From an uncultured Saprospiraceae bacterium (GTDB lineage Bacteria; Bacteroidota; Bacteroidia; Chitinophagales; Saprospiraceae): a stretch of DNA of 64,000 nt. Positions 35,831 to 44,208 of this stretch are shown in pieces (within the stretch, counting starts at the first letter, position 1; every line of letters starts with the position of its first letter). The notes beneath the pieces were generated by a model, which was not told where the DNA came from, ran no database searches, and saw nothing but the letters and a program-made list of their open reading frames with translations. Position numbers and translations under genes: made by a program. Where the stretch lies: contig CALMSO010000026.1 in the NCBI GenBank assembly GCA_937872385.1, forward strand, positions 62,001-126,000. Reading direction: 5' to 3'.

Positions 35831-37546
35831 TCAATTAGTAAGCAGTTTTTTGCGTTGCGCATTGCCAGGCCCCATCACCGCTTGTAGCAAAAATGCCAGT
35901 ATCATTACAATGGCACAGCCAATAAAATTGAGCCACAGGAAAGCGATATTGCCGTAGAAAAAAATGCCCAGTACGCAGGCTTCGCCCAGAATGGCCGCGG
36001 TGAAAACGGCATTGCCGCCAATGCGTTTCATAAAAAAAGCGACGAAAAAAATACCGAGAATCACGCCGTAAAACAGCGACCCAATGATGTTGACCGCTTG
36101 AATCAGATTTTCAAACAAATCGGCGATAGCTGCAAAACTCAGCGCAATAGCGCCCCAGAGCACCGTAAAACCCTTGGACGCCCGCAGATAATGCCTGTCG
36201 GTGGCGTCTTGCACAAAAGAGCGGCGATAAATATCTACGACCGTAGTAGTGGACAAGGCGCTCAGCTCAGAGGCCGTAGAAGACCATGCTGCACTGAAAA
36301 TAACCGCCAATAGCAGCCCGACAATGCCCACCGGCAAGTAATTGATGACAAAAGTAAGAAAAACGTAGTCTGTGTCTTGGGTTTTGGCTTTGGGATTTTG
36401 GCTGGCTATCAGCGTTTTCACCTCTTCGCGTATCCGGGTGTCCTGCTCGCGCAGCCCCGCAATGTGCAGTTTCGTTTGCCCGATGGCATCTTCATTTCCG
36501 GTGTCTATTGCACTAAGCAATTGGCGCACAGCTGCTTGCTGTTGGTCAAAAACGATTGCGTGTTGTTGTTCCAGTTCGTAATAACGTGCCGCAGATTCCG
36601 TATTTTTCAGGCTTTCCACATTCGCATTATTGAAATGCACCGGCGGCCGGTTGAACTGAAAAAAAACAAAGACCAGAATACCCACAAACAGGATCAAAAA
36701 TTGCATCGGCACTTTGAAAATGCCATTGAATAATAGCCCGATGCGACTTTCCGTCAGGGATTTGCCCGAAAGATAGCGCTGCACCTGCGATTGGTCAGTA
36801 CCGAAATACGACAAAAACAAAAACACGCTGGCAAACATCCCCGTCCAGAAGTTGTAACGATTATTCCAATCGAAAGAAAAATCTACCGTATTGAGTTTAT
36901 CCATTTTACCAGCTAAGCTTACTGCATTGCCAAAGCTAATGTCCTTCGGCAATTTGAAAACCAAAATAACCGCCGCAATCAACATACCCGACAGGATGAC
37001 AATCATTTGCTGTTTTTGTGTGACGCTTACAGCTTTGGTGCCCCCCATTACGGTATAAAAAATGACAAAAATGCCCATCAGAAAAATCGTCCAGTTGAGC
37101 GACCAACCCATGATAGCCGACAGCACAATAGAAGGCGCGTAAATCGTTAGGCCAGCAGCCAGCCCGCGCTGCGTCAGGAAAAGCAGGGCCGTAAGGGTGC
37201 GCGTTTTGCGGTCGAAACGCCCTTCAAGGTATTCATAAGCGGTATAAACCTTCAGCCGATAGTAAATGGGCAACACCACCACCGACAGAAAAACCATGGC
37301 CAGAGGCATCCCGAAGTAAAATTGTACGAAGCGCATCCCATCGTCATAAGCTTGGCCCGGCGTGGACAAAAACGTGATGGCACTGGCTTGCGTAGCCATA
37401 ATGGAAAGGCCGATGGTCCACCATTTGAGGTCGTCGTCGCCGCGAAGGTAGCTCCGGGAGGTTTTTACGTGGCGGGTTTTCCAGATGCCGTAGGTCACGA
37501 TAGTCAACAAGGTGCCGAGCATAATAATCCAGTCGAGTGTATTCAT
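35831..37546 (-). CDS. Sodium:solute symporter (SSS family)
   Basis: 571 residues, about 13 membrane segments. Family landmarks are SYLRGDDDLKWWTIGLSIMATQASAITFLSTPGQAY, AYEYLEGRFDRKTRTLTALLFL, IFYTVMGGTKAVSVTQKQQM, SYFGTDQSQVQRYLSGKSLTESRIGLLFNG and IFSAAWSSTASELSALSTTTVVDIYRR. A hydrophilic, helical insert (about residues 315-390) separates two membrane blocks, as in Bacteroidota SSS proteins. The sodium-coupled substrate cannot be deduced; sugars, sialate or amino acids are all possible. A tiny membrane-protein gene lies 40 bp upstream. Confidence 0.92.
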   Translation of the reverse strand: MNTLDWIIMLGTLLTIVTYGIWKTRHVKTSRSYLRGDDDLKWWTIGLSIMATQASAITFLSTPGQAYDDGMRFVQFYFGMPLAMVFLSVVVLPIYYRLKVYTAYEYLEGRFDRKTRTLTALLFLTQRGLAAGLTIYAPSIVLSAIMGWSLNWTIFLMGIFVIFYTVMGGTKAVSVTQKQQMIVILSGMLIAAVILVFKLPKDISFGNAVSLAGKMDKLNTVDFSFDWNNRYNFWTGMFASVFLFLSYFGTDQSQVQRYLSGKSLTESRIGLLFNGIFKVPMQFLILFVGILVFVFFQFNRPPVHFNNANVESLKNTESAARYYELEQQHAIVFDQQQAAVRQLLSAIDTGNEDAIGQTKLHIAGLREQDTRIREEVKTLIASQNPKAKTQDTDYVFLTFVINYLPVGIVGLLLAVIFSAAWSSTASELSALSTTTVVDIYRRSFVQDATDRHYLRASKGFTVLWGAIALSFAAIADLFENLIQAVNIIGSLFYGVILGIFFVAFFMKRIGGNAVFTAAILGEACVLGIFFYGNIAFLWLNFIGCAIVMILAFLLQAVMGPGNAQRKKLLTN

Positions 37547-37586
37547 GCGATGCTGTTTGCGGGTTGTTCAAAATAGTACCGAAAGC

Positions 37587-37727
37587 TCAGGAATAAGCGA
37601 TTTTGAAAAGATAAAACAGGACAATAATGACCAGATGCAGCAGGAGCACAAAGCCGTAGAATTGATTCCAAGTACGGAAAACGGGTGGCTGCTCCATTTC
37701 GGGCGGATTGGGTTTGGTATCAGGCAT
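37587..37727 (-). CDS. 46-residue single-pass membrane protein paired with the symporter
   Basis: Reads MPDTKPNPPEMEQPPVFRTW, then a single membrane helix (FYGFVLLLHLVIIVLFYLF) and KIAYS. The ATG is at 37727 and the stop at 37587, 40 bp before the symporter start. A proline-rich cytoplasmic tail plus W-x-x-(F/L)Y before a C-terminal helix is a layout I associate with small proteins preceding SSS genes in Bacteroidota; it may assist assembly or act as a subunit. Function is not known. Confidence 0.68.
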   Translation of the reverse strand: MPDTKPNPPEMEQPPVFRTWNQFYGFVLLLHLVIIVLFYLFKIAYS

Positions 37728-37845
37728 TATATACAAGCATTTGATTTGCAGCGCTAAAAATAGCCGATACCGGATGTTCGAGGTAGTTTTTAACAGTTCT
37801 TAACGGAATTTTGTGAAAAAGAGGGGATTTTAAAGCCAAATTGGC

Positions 37846-38538
37846 TCAATTTTCGGGCACAAAATGATGCAAACGCCGAGTGTAATCATAGGCGCGAAAC
37901 CGAATGCGCCACCGCTGGGTATCTATTCGCAAGTATTGCCGCAGCATGGCCCGGATGCCCCGGTAGCCACCGAAATCGCCCAGATACCACCACAGCAACC
38001 GACTGACGTGCACTTCGCCCTGGTCGGGCAATACCGCTGTTTCACTGCTCAGAAAAGCGGCCGTTGCCAGTTCCAACTGCTGCTCAAGGCGCGCAGGGTC
38101 ATAAAAAGCAATCGGCGGGCAGCTGGCTACGCCACAATTCAACGCAAAATGAATGCGATAGTCCATACGCTGCACGGCCTGGCGTCGGATGTGGCGCCTG
38201 ACAAAAGGATTGGGCAGAAAGCCCAAGGCGGGCTTGTAGCGGTACTTGCGTAAAATGCCATGCTCAATATCGTCGAGACTGAAATCCTCCCCGGCTATGC
38301 GCACCACGCGGCGGCGATAAATGTCTGGTGGAAGCAAATTTCGCTGGGCAAGTATCTGAAAATAAGCATTATACACATTTATCCAAAAAGCTTTTTTGGC
38401 AATATCATCGAGTAGTGCTGCCCGCAGATCGCCCGCCGTGCCATTGGCTAAGGCCTCCTGGGTTGCTTCGGTGGGCTGGCCGGTCTGTACCTGCCGGAGC
38501 AGTGTGCTTGCCAATGCCTGCCAGTTCGGTGTAGTCAT
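37846..38538 (-). CDS. DUF547 domain protein
   Basis: 230 residues from the ATG at 38538 (a TTG one codon earlier is in frame). The DUF547 motifs are KAFWINVYNAYFQILA, EDFSLDDIEHGILR, RIHFALNCGVASCPPIAFYDPARLEQQLELATAAFL and LLWWYLGDFG. The conserved Cys/His residues and fold suggest a papain-like or transglutaminase-like relation, but no activity is established. No signal peptide is visible here, so it may be cytoplasmic. Divergent from uppS. Confidence 0.88.
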   Translation of the reverse strand: MTTPNWQALASTLLRQVQTGQPTEATQEALANGTAGDLRAALLDDIAKKAFWINVYNAYFQILAQRNLLPPDIYRRRVVRIAGEDFSLDDIEHGILRKYRYKPALGFLPNPFVRRHIRRQAVQRMDYRIHFALNCGVASCPPIAFYDPARLEQQLELATAAFLSSETAVLPDQGEVHVSRLLWWYLGDFGGYRGIRAMLRQYLRIDTQRWRIRFRAYDYTRRLHHFVPEN

Positions 38539-38646
38539 CAAATGGGTTTTTGATTTTCAATCTGCAAAAATAGCAAAGTCTGAGCCGCCAATTTCTATTT
38601 CCAACTGGGACGGACAGCCTTTTTTTTCTTTTGACCAATACTTTAT

Positions 38647-38654
38647 TAACTTTG
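38647..38654 (+). promoter_or_regulatory. -7 box (TAACTTTG) upstream of uppS
   Basis: TAACTTTG fits TAnnTTTG and lies 57 bp before the uppS ATG at 38711. The nearest TTTG upstream is only 13 bp away, so the -33 element is unclear. Confidence 0.42.
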
Positions 38655-38710
38655 TGCGAATTTTTTTGCGCCTTTCCGCAAGTAAAAGAAAAAGATTGCG
38701 TTAGCGAATC

Positions 38711-39472
38711 ATGGTTGAAGCGATTGCGATGGATTTAAAATCCCGGATAGATGTAAATAAACTGCCGCGTCACATCGCCGTCATTATGGATGGCAATGGT
38801 CGTTGGGCAAAAGAGCACGGCCGGCCCCGCGTGTTCGGGCACCGCAATGGTGTGAAAGCCGTGCGCGAAACGACAGAAGCTGCCGCAGAGCTGGGAGTGC
38901 AATACTTAACTTTGTACGCTTTTTCGACAGAAAACTGGAAGCGCCCGCACGCCGAAGTCAACGCTCTGATGAGCCTGTTGGTGGATACCTTGCACAAGGA
39001 AATCGAAACCCTGATGAAGAACAACATCCGCCTGCATGCCATCGGCGATTTGTCGAAATTGCCCTCTTCCACACACCGCGCCCTCTTAGAAGGCATCGAA
39101 ATGACCCAGCACAACACGCGCATGACCTTAGTGCTGGCGCTCAACTACAGCGGCAAATGGGAAATCATAGAAGCCGCCCGCCAATTGGCCGCAGCCGTGC
39201 AGTCGGGCACCTTAGCTCCTGAAGACATTGACGAGACCCGCTTTGCCCACGCCCTGACCACGCGAGGCATCCCCGACCCGGAGCTACTGATACGCACCAG
39301 CGGCGAAACCCGTGTGAGCAACTTCTTGCTGTGGCAAATTGCTTATGCCGAGCTATATTTTACGCCGGTTTTCTGGCCTGATTTTCGCAAAGAGCACCTC
39401 TACGAAGCCATTATAGACTACCAGCACCGGGAGCGCCGGTTTGGTAAAATTAGTGAGCAAATTGTCAAATAG
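38711..39472 (+). CDS. uppS: Isoprenyl transferase (undecaprenyl diphosphate synthase)
   Basis: 253 residues. LPRHIAVIMDGNGRWAKEHGRPRVFGHRNGVKAVRE holds the catalytic Asp and diphosphate-binding residues; LTLYAFSTENWKRP, LNYSGKWEIIEAARQLA, PELLIRTSGETRVSNFLLWQIAYAELYFTPVFWPDF complete the cis-prenyltransferase motifs. It condenses isopentenyl diphosphate units into the C55 lipid carrier for peptidoglycan and glycan export. A start at 38729 is also possible. It is followed by bamA, as is common in Bacteroidota. Confidence 0.96.
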   Translation: MVEAIAMDLKSRIDVNKLPRHIAVIMDGNGRWAKEHGRPRVFGHRNGVKAVRETTEAAAELGVQYLTLYAFSTENWKRPHAEVNALMSLLVDTLHKEIETLMKNNIRLHAIGDLSKLPSSTHRALLEGIEMTQHNTRMTLVLALNYSGKWEIIEAARQLAAAVQSGTLAPEDIDETRFAHALTTRGIPDPELLIRTSGETRVSNFLLWQIAYAELYFTPVFWPDFRKEHLYEAIIDYQHRERRFGKISEQIVK

Positions 39473-39505
39473 CCGATTCAAACAGAAAAAGAAACCGTGA
39501 ATTAC

Positions 39506-39513
39506 TACCTTTG
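39506..39513 (+). promoter_or_regulatory. -7 box (TACCTTTG) upstream of bamA
   Basis: TACCTTTG fits TAnnTTTG, 34 bp after the uppS stop and about 150 bp before the preferred bamA start. No TTG at ideal spacing. Confidence 0.4.
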
Positions 39514-39664
39514 CGCCGCCATCGAATACAACCTTTGGAATATTTGTAAACTCTTTTGAATGATTTTTTCAATCACCCGATTGACATTTGCAACTTATCG
39601 GCAAGGTTCAAAAAAAATGCAGCCCATGTACGGGAAATATGCTGATAAACAATCGAATACCGGA

Positions 39665-42181
39665 ATGAGACACATACTCTTCGCCTTTTTCACCCTGTTA
39701 GTACCCGCGTTGCTGACTGCGCAAGACACCGACCCAGCGTCGGTTTTGGAATATGCTGGCGCAAAAGACTACGAAATAGGTGGCATCACCGTCACCGGCG
39801 CTCAATTCAGCGATGCCAATGCCATTATCAGTATTTCCGGGCTACGCGTAGGCGACAAGGTGCGCGTGCCAGGCCCCGAAATCACCAAAGCCATCAAAGC
39901 GCTCTGGAAATTGCGGCTTTTTACCGATGTGCAGGTCTTGCAAGAAAAACTCATCGGCGATGTCATTTTTCTGGAAATTATTATACAAGAGCGGCCGCGC
40001 TTGACCACCTACACCTATCGGGGCGCCAAAAAAGGCTACCACGACGATTTGAACGAAGCCGTCAATAAGCATATTCTGAAGGGAGGTATTCTAACCGAAA
40101 ATATCAAAGTGAATGCGGCCAAGGAAATCGAAAAATACTACATTGATAAAGGATTTCTCGATGCCAAAGTAATACCCGAAGAGCGCGAGGACTCCAGCCG
40201 AATCAATGCGGTGACGCTTGTGTTCAATGTGACGCCCAACGAGCGCGTGAAGATCAGGACGATAGAAATCGTGGGTAATGAAGAGGTAAAGAACAAAAAC
40301 CTGAAAAAACAACTCAAAGACACCAAAGAGAAAAAACGCCTTTTTGCTTCTTCCAAATTTATTCGCAGCAAATTTGCTGACGACAAGAAAAAGCTGATCG
40401 CTTATTACAACAAAATAGGCTACCGCGACGCTCGCATCCTCAGCGACAGCACCTGGCGCAATGACGACGGCGAGCTGATGCTGCGCATCCGGGTACACGA
40501 AGGCAATCAGTATTTCTTCCGCAATATCGTCTGGAAAGGTAATTCTATTTACGAAAGCGAAACCCTCAGCGATGTGCTCGGCATTAAAAAAGGAGATGTC
40601 TATAACATGGAACTGCTGCAAACCCGCCTCCAATTTAGCCAAGACGGACGCGATGTCAGCTCACTCTATATGGACAACGGCTATCTTTTCTTCCAAGCCG
40701 ATCCGGTGGATGTAGCCGTAGCCGCTGATTCGATTGACCTCGAAATACGCATCTTCGAAGGGCCGCAAGCCACTATTGACAATGTGACCATTGCGGGCAA
40801 CGACCGCACGCACGAGCACGTTATTCGCCGCGAATTGCGCACCCTGCCGGGCGAGAAATTCAGCCGCTCTGAGATTATTCGCTCCCAGCGGCAGATTGTC
40901 AACCTTGGCTATTTTAATCCCGAAGCGCTTGGCATCAATACGCCGGTCAACCCAGATCGGGGCACCGTAGATATTGATTTTACAGTAGAAGAAAAACCTT
41001 CTGACCAGTTGGAGCTGTCCGCTGGCTGGGGTGGTTTCTCACGGGTGATTGGTACGCTGGGCGTATCGTTCAATAACTTTTCGCTACGCAATATTTTCAA
41101 CAAGGCTGCTTGGCACCCGCTGCCTCAGGGCGACGGTCAGCGCCTGTCATTGCGCGCACAAACCAACGGCGATTTCTTCCAGTCCTACAATGCTTCTTTC
41201 ACCGAACCCTGGCTGGGAGGTAAAAAACCCAACTCGCTAACCGTAGCTGGCTTCTACAATCGTTTTGCGTTTGGGCGCCGTGGCACCGATAGTTATTCGT
41301 TTTTCAACATTGTACAAGGCTCGGTAAGCTTTGGTACGCGCATGCGCTGGCCCGATGATAACTTCATAGCCACGACGGCTGTCAATGCCCAAACTTTGCG
41401 GCTCAGCAACTGGCAACAGGGCTTCTTTCGCAGCGATGATGGCACATTGGTGACTACCGGCGATTATAACAACTTCAGCGTTCGGCAAACGATTGCTCGC
41501 TCTACGGTCAACGACCCGATCTTCCCGCGCGAAGGCTCTCGGATCTCTTTATCCGTACAATTCACGCCGCCTTATTCGCTTTTCAACAATCGAAATTATA
41601 GCGACCTGAGCACCGAAGAGCGCTTCCGATGGCTGGAATATCACAAGTGGCGCTTCGATGCTGAATGGTACACGCCGATTGTTGGCAAATTGACTTTGAA
41701 AACATCTGCTAAACTTGGGATGCTCGGATTCTACAACCGGGAACTTGGCGCACCGCCTTTCGAGCGCTTCCAGCTTGGTGGCGACGGTATCAACAACCAA
41801 CAATTCGGCTTTGCCGGGGTGGACATCATCTCCTCGCGGGGCTATGAAATCAATGAATTTGAAGCCAATCTTGGGCCCGGTGGCACTACCGCTGCTACGC
41901 CTGCTTTTAGCAAATACACGCTGGAAATGCGTTACCCGATTTCGCTCAATCCCAGCTCTACGATCTATGTGCATTCTTTCTTGCAGGGTGCTAATGCTTA
42001 CCGCGAACTGCGCGATTTCAACCCTTTTGATATCAAGCGTTCGGCTGGTTTCGGGGTGCGGGTATTCCTGCCCATGTTTGGGGTATTGGGCTTCGACTTT
42101 GGCTGGGGCCTCGACAAAGAGCCCAACAGCGACGGGCGGCGCACCGATTTCAACATTGTGTTAGGATTTGAACCGGAGTAA
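39665..42181 (+). CDS. bamA: Outer membrane protein assembly factor BamA
   Basis: 838 residues from the ATG at 39665, chosen because it begins a signal peptide (MRHILFAFFTLLVPALLTAQ); the frame extends upstream to 39560. POTRA domains span about residues 35-440 (YEIGGITVTGAQFSDANAIISISGLRVGD; RIRTIEIVGNEEVKNKNLKKQLKDTKEKK; ATIDNVTIAGNDRTHEHVIRRELRTLPGE). The barrel has the surface-antigen motifs (FPREGSRISLSVQFTPP; GLGF-type ends such as FGVRVFLPMFGVLGFDFGWGLD) and terminates on an aromatic strand. It inserts beta-barrel proteins, which would include SprA, into the outer membrane. No OmpH/Skp-like gene follows within the window. Confidence 0.95.
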   Translation: MRHILFAFFTLLVPALLTAQDTDPASVLEYAGAKDYEIGGITVTGAQFSDANAIISISGLRVGDKVRVPGPEITKAIKALWKLRLFTDVQVLQEKLIGDVIFLEIIIQERPRLTTYTYRGAKKGYHDDLNEAVNKHILKGGILTENIKVNAAKEIEKYYIDKGFLDAKVIPEEREDSSRINAVTLVFNVTPNERVKIRTIEIVGNEEVKNKNLKKQLKDTKEKKRLFASSKFIRSKFADDKKKLIAYYNKIGYRDARILSDSTWRNDDGELMLRIRVHEGNQYFFRNIVWKGNSIYESETLSDVLGIKKGDVYNMELLQTRLQFSQDGRDVSSLYMDNGYLFFQADPVDVAVAADSIDLEIRIFEGPQATIDNVTIAGNDRTHEHVIRRELRTLPGEKFSRSEIIRSQRQIVNLGYFNPEALGINTPVNPDRGTVDIDFTVEEKPSDQLELSAGWGGFSRVIGTLGVSFNNFSLRNIFNKAAWHPLPQGDGQRLSLRAQTNGDFFQSYNASFTEPWLGGKKPNSLTVAGFYNRFAFGRRGTDSYSFFNIVQGSVSFGTRMRWPDDNFIATTAVNAQTLRLSNWQQGFFRSDDGTLVTTGDYNNFSVRQTIARSTVNDPIFPREGSRISLSVQFTPPYSLFNNRNYSDLSTEERFRWLEYHKWRFDAEWYTPIVGKLTLKTSAKLGMLGFYNRELGAPPFERFQLGGDGINNQQFGFAGVDIISSRGYEINEFEANLGPGGTTAATPAFSKYTLEMRYPISLNPSSTIYVHSFLQGANAYRELRDFNPFDIKRSAGFGVRVFLPMFGVLGFDFGWGLDKEPNSDGRRTDFNIVLGFEPE

Positions 42182-42250
42182 GTTTCACGCTACAGGGTAT
42201 CGCGCCTTGTACAGGTATGTATTGCAAAAATTCGACACAAATTGGAATGC

Positions 42251-42622
42251 TCAGCAGTTATCTGGTGTTTCTTCTTCTTCGGGGGCCAATTCGTAAAAGG
42301 TATCCTCTCGGTCTGATTCTTCGGTGTGCCGACAAGGGAAATCTTTTTCTACTAAAATATGCAATAGCTGGTCGTTTTCCAAACCGACTTGCTCGCTGTC
42401 CATCCATCGCTGGGCCTCCGGCGTAGGTATTTGCACACAAATGCAGCCATTTTCAAACAAAGCGGACAGCGCAGGCACGGCTGCTATTTGCAAGCGATAC
42501 GTTAGGGTCTGACCCGCCCCGAAGGTCACCCTTTCCTGTACAAACCCTTCGGACTGAAGCTGGGCGATGTCTGATTTGCGTAAGCGCAGACGCAGGCTGT
42601 TGTGCGTACATCTAAGTTTCAT
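42251..42622 (-). CDS. Small DUF7009-like conserved protein
   Basis: 123 residues from the ATG at 42622. MKLRCTHNSLRLRLRKSDIAQLQSEGFVQERVTFG is the signature opening of a small Bacteroidota family; later ICVQIP, WMDSEQVGLE and HILVEKDFPCRHTEES, then an acidic tail. I recall the family as DUF7009 but no function is known; it has no signal or membrane segment. It begins 16 bp after the mscS-type gene, probably co-transcribed. The frame stays open upstream to 42742, inside the previous gene, which is unlikely to be used. Confidence 0.75.
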   Translation of the reverse strand: MKLRCTHNSLRLRLRKSDIAQLQSEGFVQERVTFGAGQTLTYRLQIAAVPALSALFENGCICVQIPTPEAQRWMDSEQVGLENDQLLHILVEKDFPCRHTEESDREDTFYELAPEEEETPDNC

Positions 42623-42638
42623 GGTTTCTTTATTTTGG

Positions 42639-44000
42639 CTATTCGCCATTATTGGCAGTGGTTGCCGTATTTCTGAACCAGATATCGCGCTGCGGCAATG
42701 GAATAACCACCTGATGTGCGCGGAAAATTTGGTCAATGGCAAAACGCAGTTCGCTCTTCACATTTTCAATCGGAAACAATTCTTTCGACCAGAAAAACAA
42801 CTCGAAATCAATCGCATGATTGCCAAAATCAATGAGGCGTACGAAAGGCTCCGGCGTAGCCAACACCTTGGGATGGGCATGAGCGACTTCGATGAGCAGT
42901 TTTTTTACTAAATCAGTATCCGAGCCATAAGCCACGTGTACCCTTACCGAAAAGCGCGCCAAATCGTCAAAGTGATTCCAGTTGACAATTTTGTTGGTCA
43001 CCAACTTCGAATTGGGCACAATCACTGTGATTTTACTGTGCGTTTCTACCACTGAGGTGCGCAAACCGATGCGCTGCACCCGTCCGATGAGGTCGCCATC
43101 TAATTGTACAATATCGCCGACGGCCACGGTGCGTTCAAAAAGCAGGATTAGCCCGGAAGCTAAGTCGTTGAAGGTTTGTTGCAACCCCAAACCCACACCG
43201 AGGGCCAATGCCGCCAGACCACCCCAGATGAGCGTGAGGTTTAGTCCTAATGTTTGCAGAGCAATGAGTATGGCTGCCACATAAATGAAATACACCATCA
43301 ACTTGTTGATAGCATATTGGCGCCCGATGTCCACCTCCTGCGTTTTGTAATAATTGAACAGGATAATCTGGATTAGTATCCAATTGATAAGTTGGGCCAC
43401 CAAGATGACTAACAGGGCAATGAGCAAGCTCGAAATTCGGATTTCAAATAGCTTATCGTTAAAGGGGATGCTGAGCACTTTCCAGTCAATATCGAAAGCC
43501 CTTACCATGAGCAGCACCGCCGTCACGTACACCACCTGCTGCACCATCCGGTGGGGCGATTTGCGAGATGCATCGTCGGCATACACATTGGCACCGGGTC
43601 GTTGGTACTCGTCTTCATGGGTTTCGCGGTAAGCGTGTACGAGGTATTTGGATACCACAATATCGAGCAGGCGAGCCAATTGTATTAACAGAAATATCTG
43701 CAATAGCGTGGATACCCGCAGTTGGAAGCTTTCGCTCTGATAAATGGTGTAGTCCACACCCATAGCAAATCGCACGCTGACCAAAGCTGCCAATACGAAA
43801 CAAAATGCCAATAAGCGCCGAATGCGAATACGCTCTTTGCTCGATACCAATTCTTTTTCAAAAAAAATAGGTAAAAAGCGCAGCAGAATAAATAGATAAA
43901 AACTGAGCAGGATCAGCAAGAGCATTATCTGCAAGAGCAGCCCGCCCCAGGTGACTCCGAAATTACCGATATTGAATACAATATTATCAAGCCAATCCAT
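42639..44000 (-). CDS. Mechanosensitive ion channel, MscS family
   Basis: 453 residues. Five or so membrane segments precede the pore region, WGGLAALALGVGLGLQQTFNDLASGLILLFERTVAVGDIVQLDGDLIGRVQRIGLRTSVVET, which is the TM3/beta-domain signature of MscS (Gly/Ala-rich pore helix, then LxxQ...N and the VGD-x-V motif). The C-terminal domain includes PNSKLVTNKIVNWNHFD and a cytoplasmic cage portion. It releases osmolytes upon hypo-osmotic shock. It is divergent from the adenine deaminase gene. Confidence 0.93.
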   Translation of the reverse strand: MDWLDNIVFNIGNFGVTWGGLLLQIMLLLILLSFYLFILLRFLPIFFEKELVSSKERIRIRRLLAFCFVLAALVSVRFAMGVDYTIYQSESFQLRVSTLLQIFLLIQLARLLDIVVSKYLVHAYRETHEDEYQRPGANVYADDASRKSPHRMVQQVVYVTAVLLMVRAFDIDWKVLSIPFNDKLFEIRISSLLIALLVILVAQLINWILIQIILFNYYKTQEVDIGRQYAINKLMVYFIYVAAILIALQTLGLNLTLIWGGLAALALGVGLGLQQTFNDLASGLILLFERTVAVGDIVQLDGDLIGRVQRIGLRTSVVETHSKITVIVPNSKLVTNKIVNWNHFDDLARFSVRVHVAYGSDTDLVKKLLIEVAHAHPKVLATPEPFVRLIDFGNHAIDFELFFWSKELFPIENVKSELRFAIDQIFRAHQVVIPLPQRDIWFRNTATTANNGE

Positions 44001-44055
44001 AGTGAGATGGTTCGTTTTTGTGGTATCGCCGCTGCCAAAATCCGGCTACTTGCGT

Positions 44056-44063
44056 TATCTTTG
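44056..44063 (+). promoter_or_regulatory. -7 box (TATCTTTG) upstream of the adenine deaminase gene
   Basis: TATCTTTG fits TAnnTTTG, about 145 bp before the ATG at 44209; no TTG at ideal spacing. Confidence 0.38.
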
Positions 44064-44208
44064 GTGTTGCGAAAAGCCATATTTTTTTCCAAGGCTAAAA
44101 ATACAATTTTTTTTCAAGTGCTCGAATTGGCAAATTTGCAATAGCCAGCAATGTAAAAACCTGTTTTTCAGCTTTTTAGAATCTATCATTACAAACTCAA
44201 TTTTTGGC

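Noticed and set aside
26922..37735. Shared 15-mer CAGGCATTATATACAA-like near 26922 and 37723
   Set aside because: A few 15-nt matches are expected by chance in 64 kb; the second is simply the start region of the mini-membrane protein.
42191..42211. Small hairpin TACAGGG/CCTTGTA between bamA and the DUF7009-like gene
   Set aside because: Seven base pairs including one G-T, no T tract; too weak to call a terminator.
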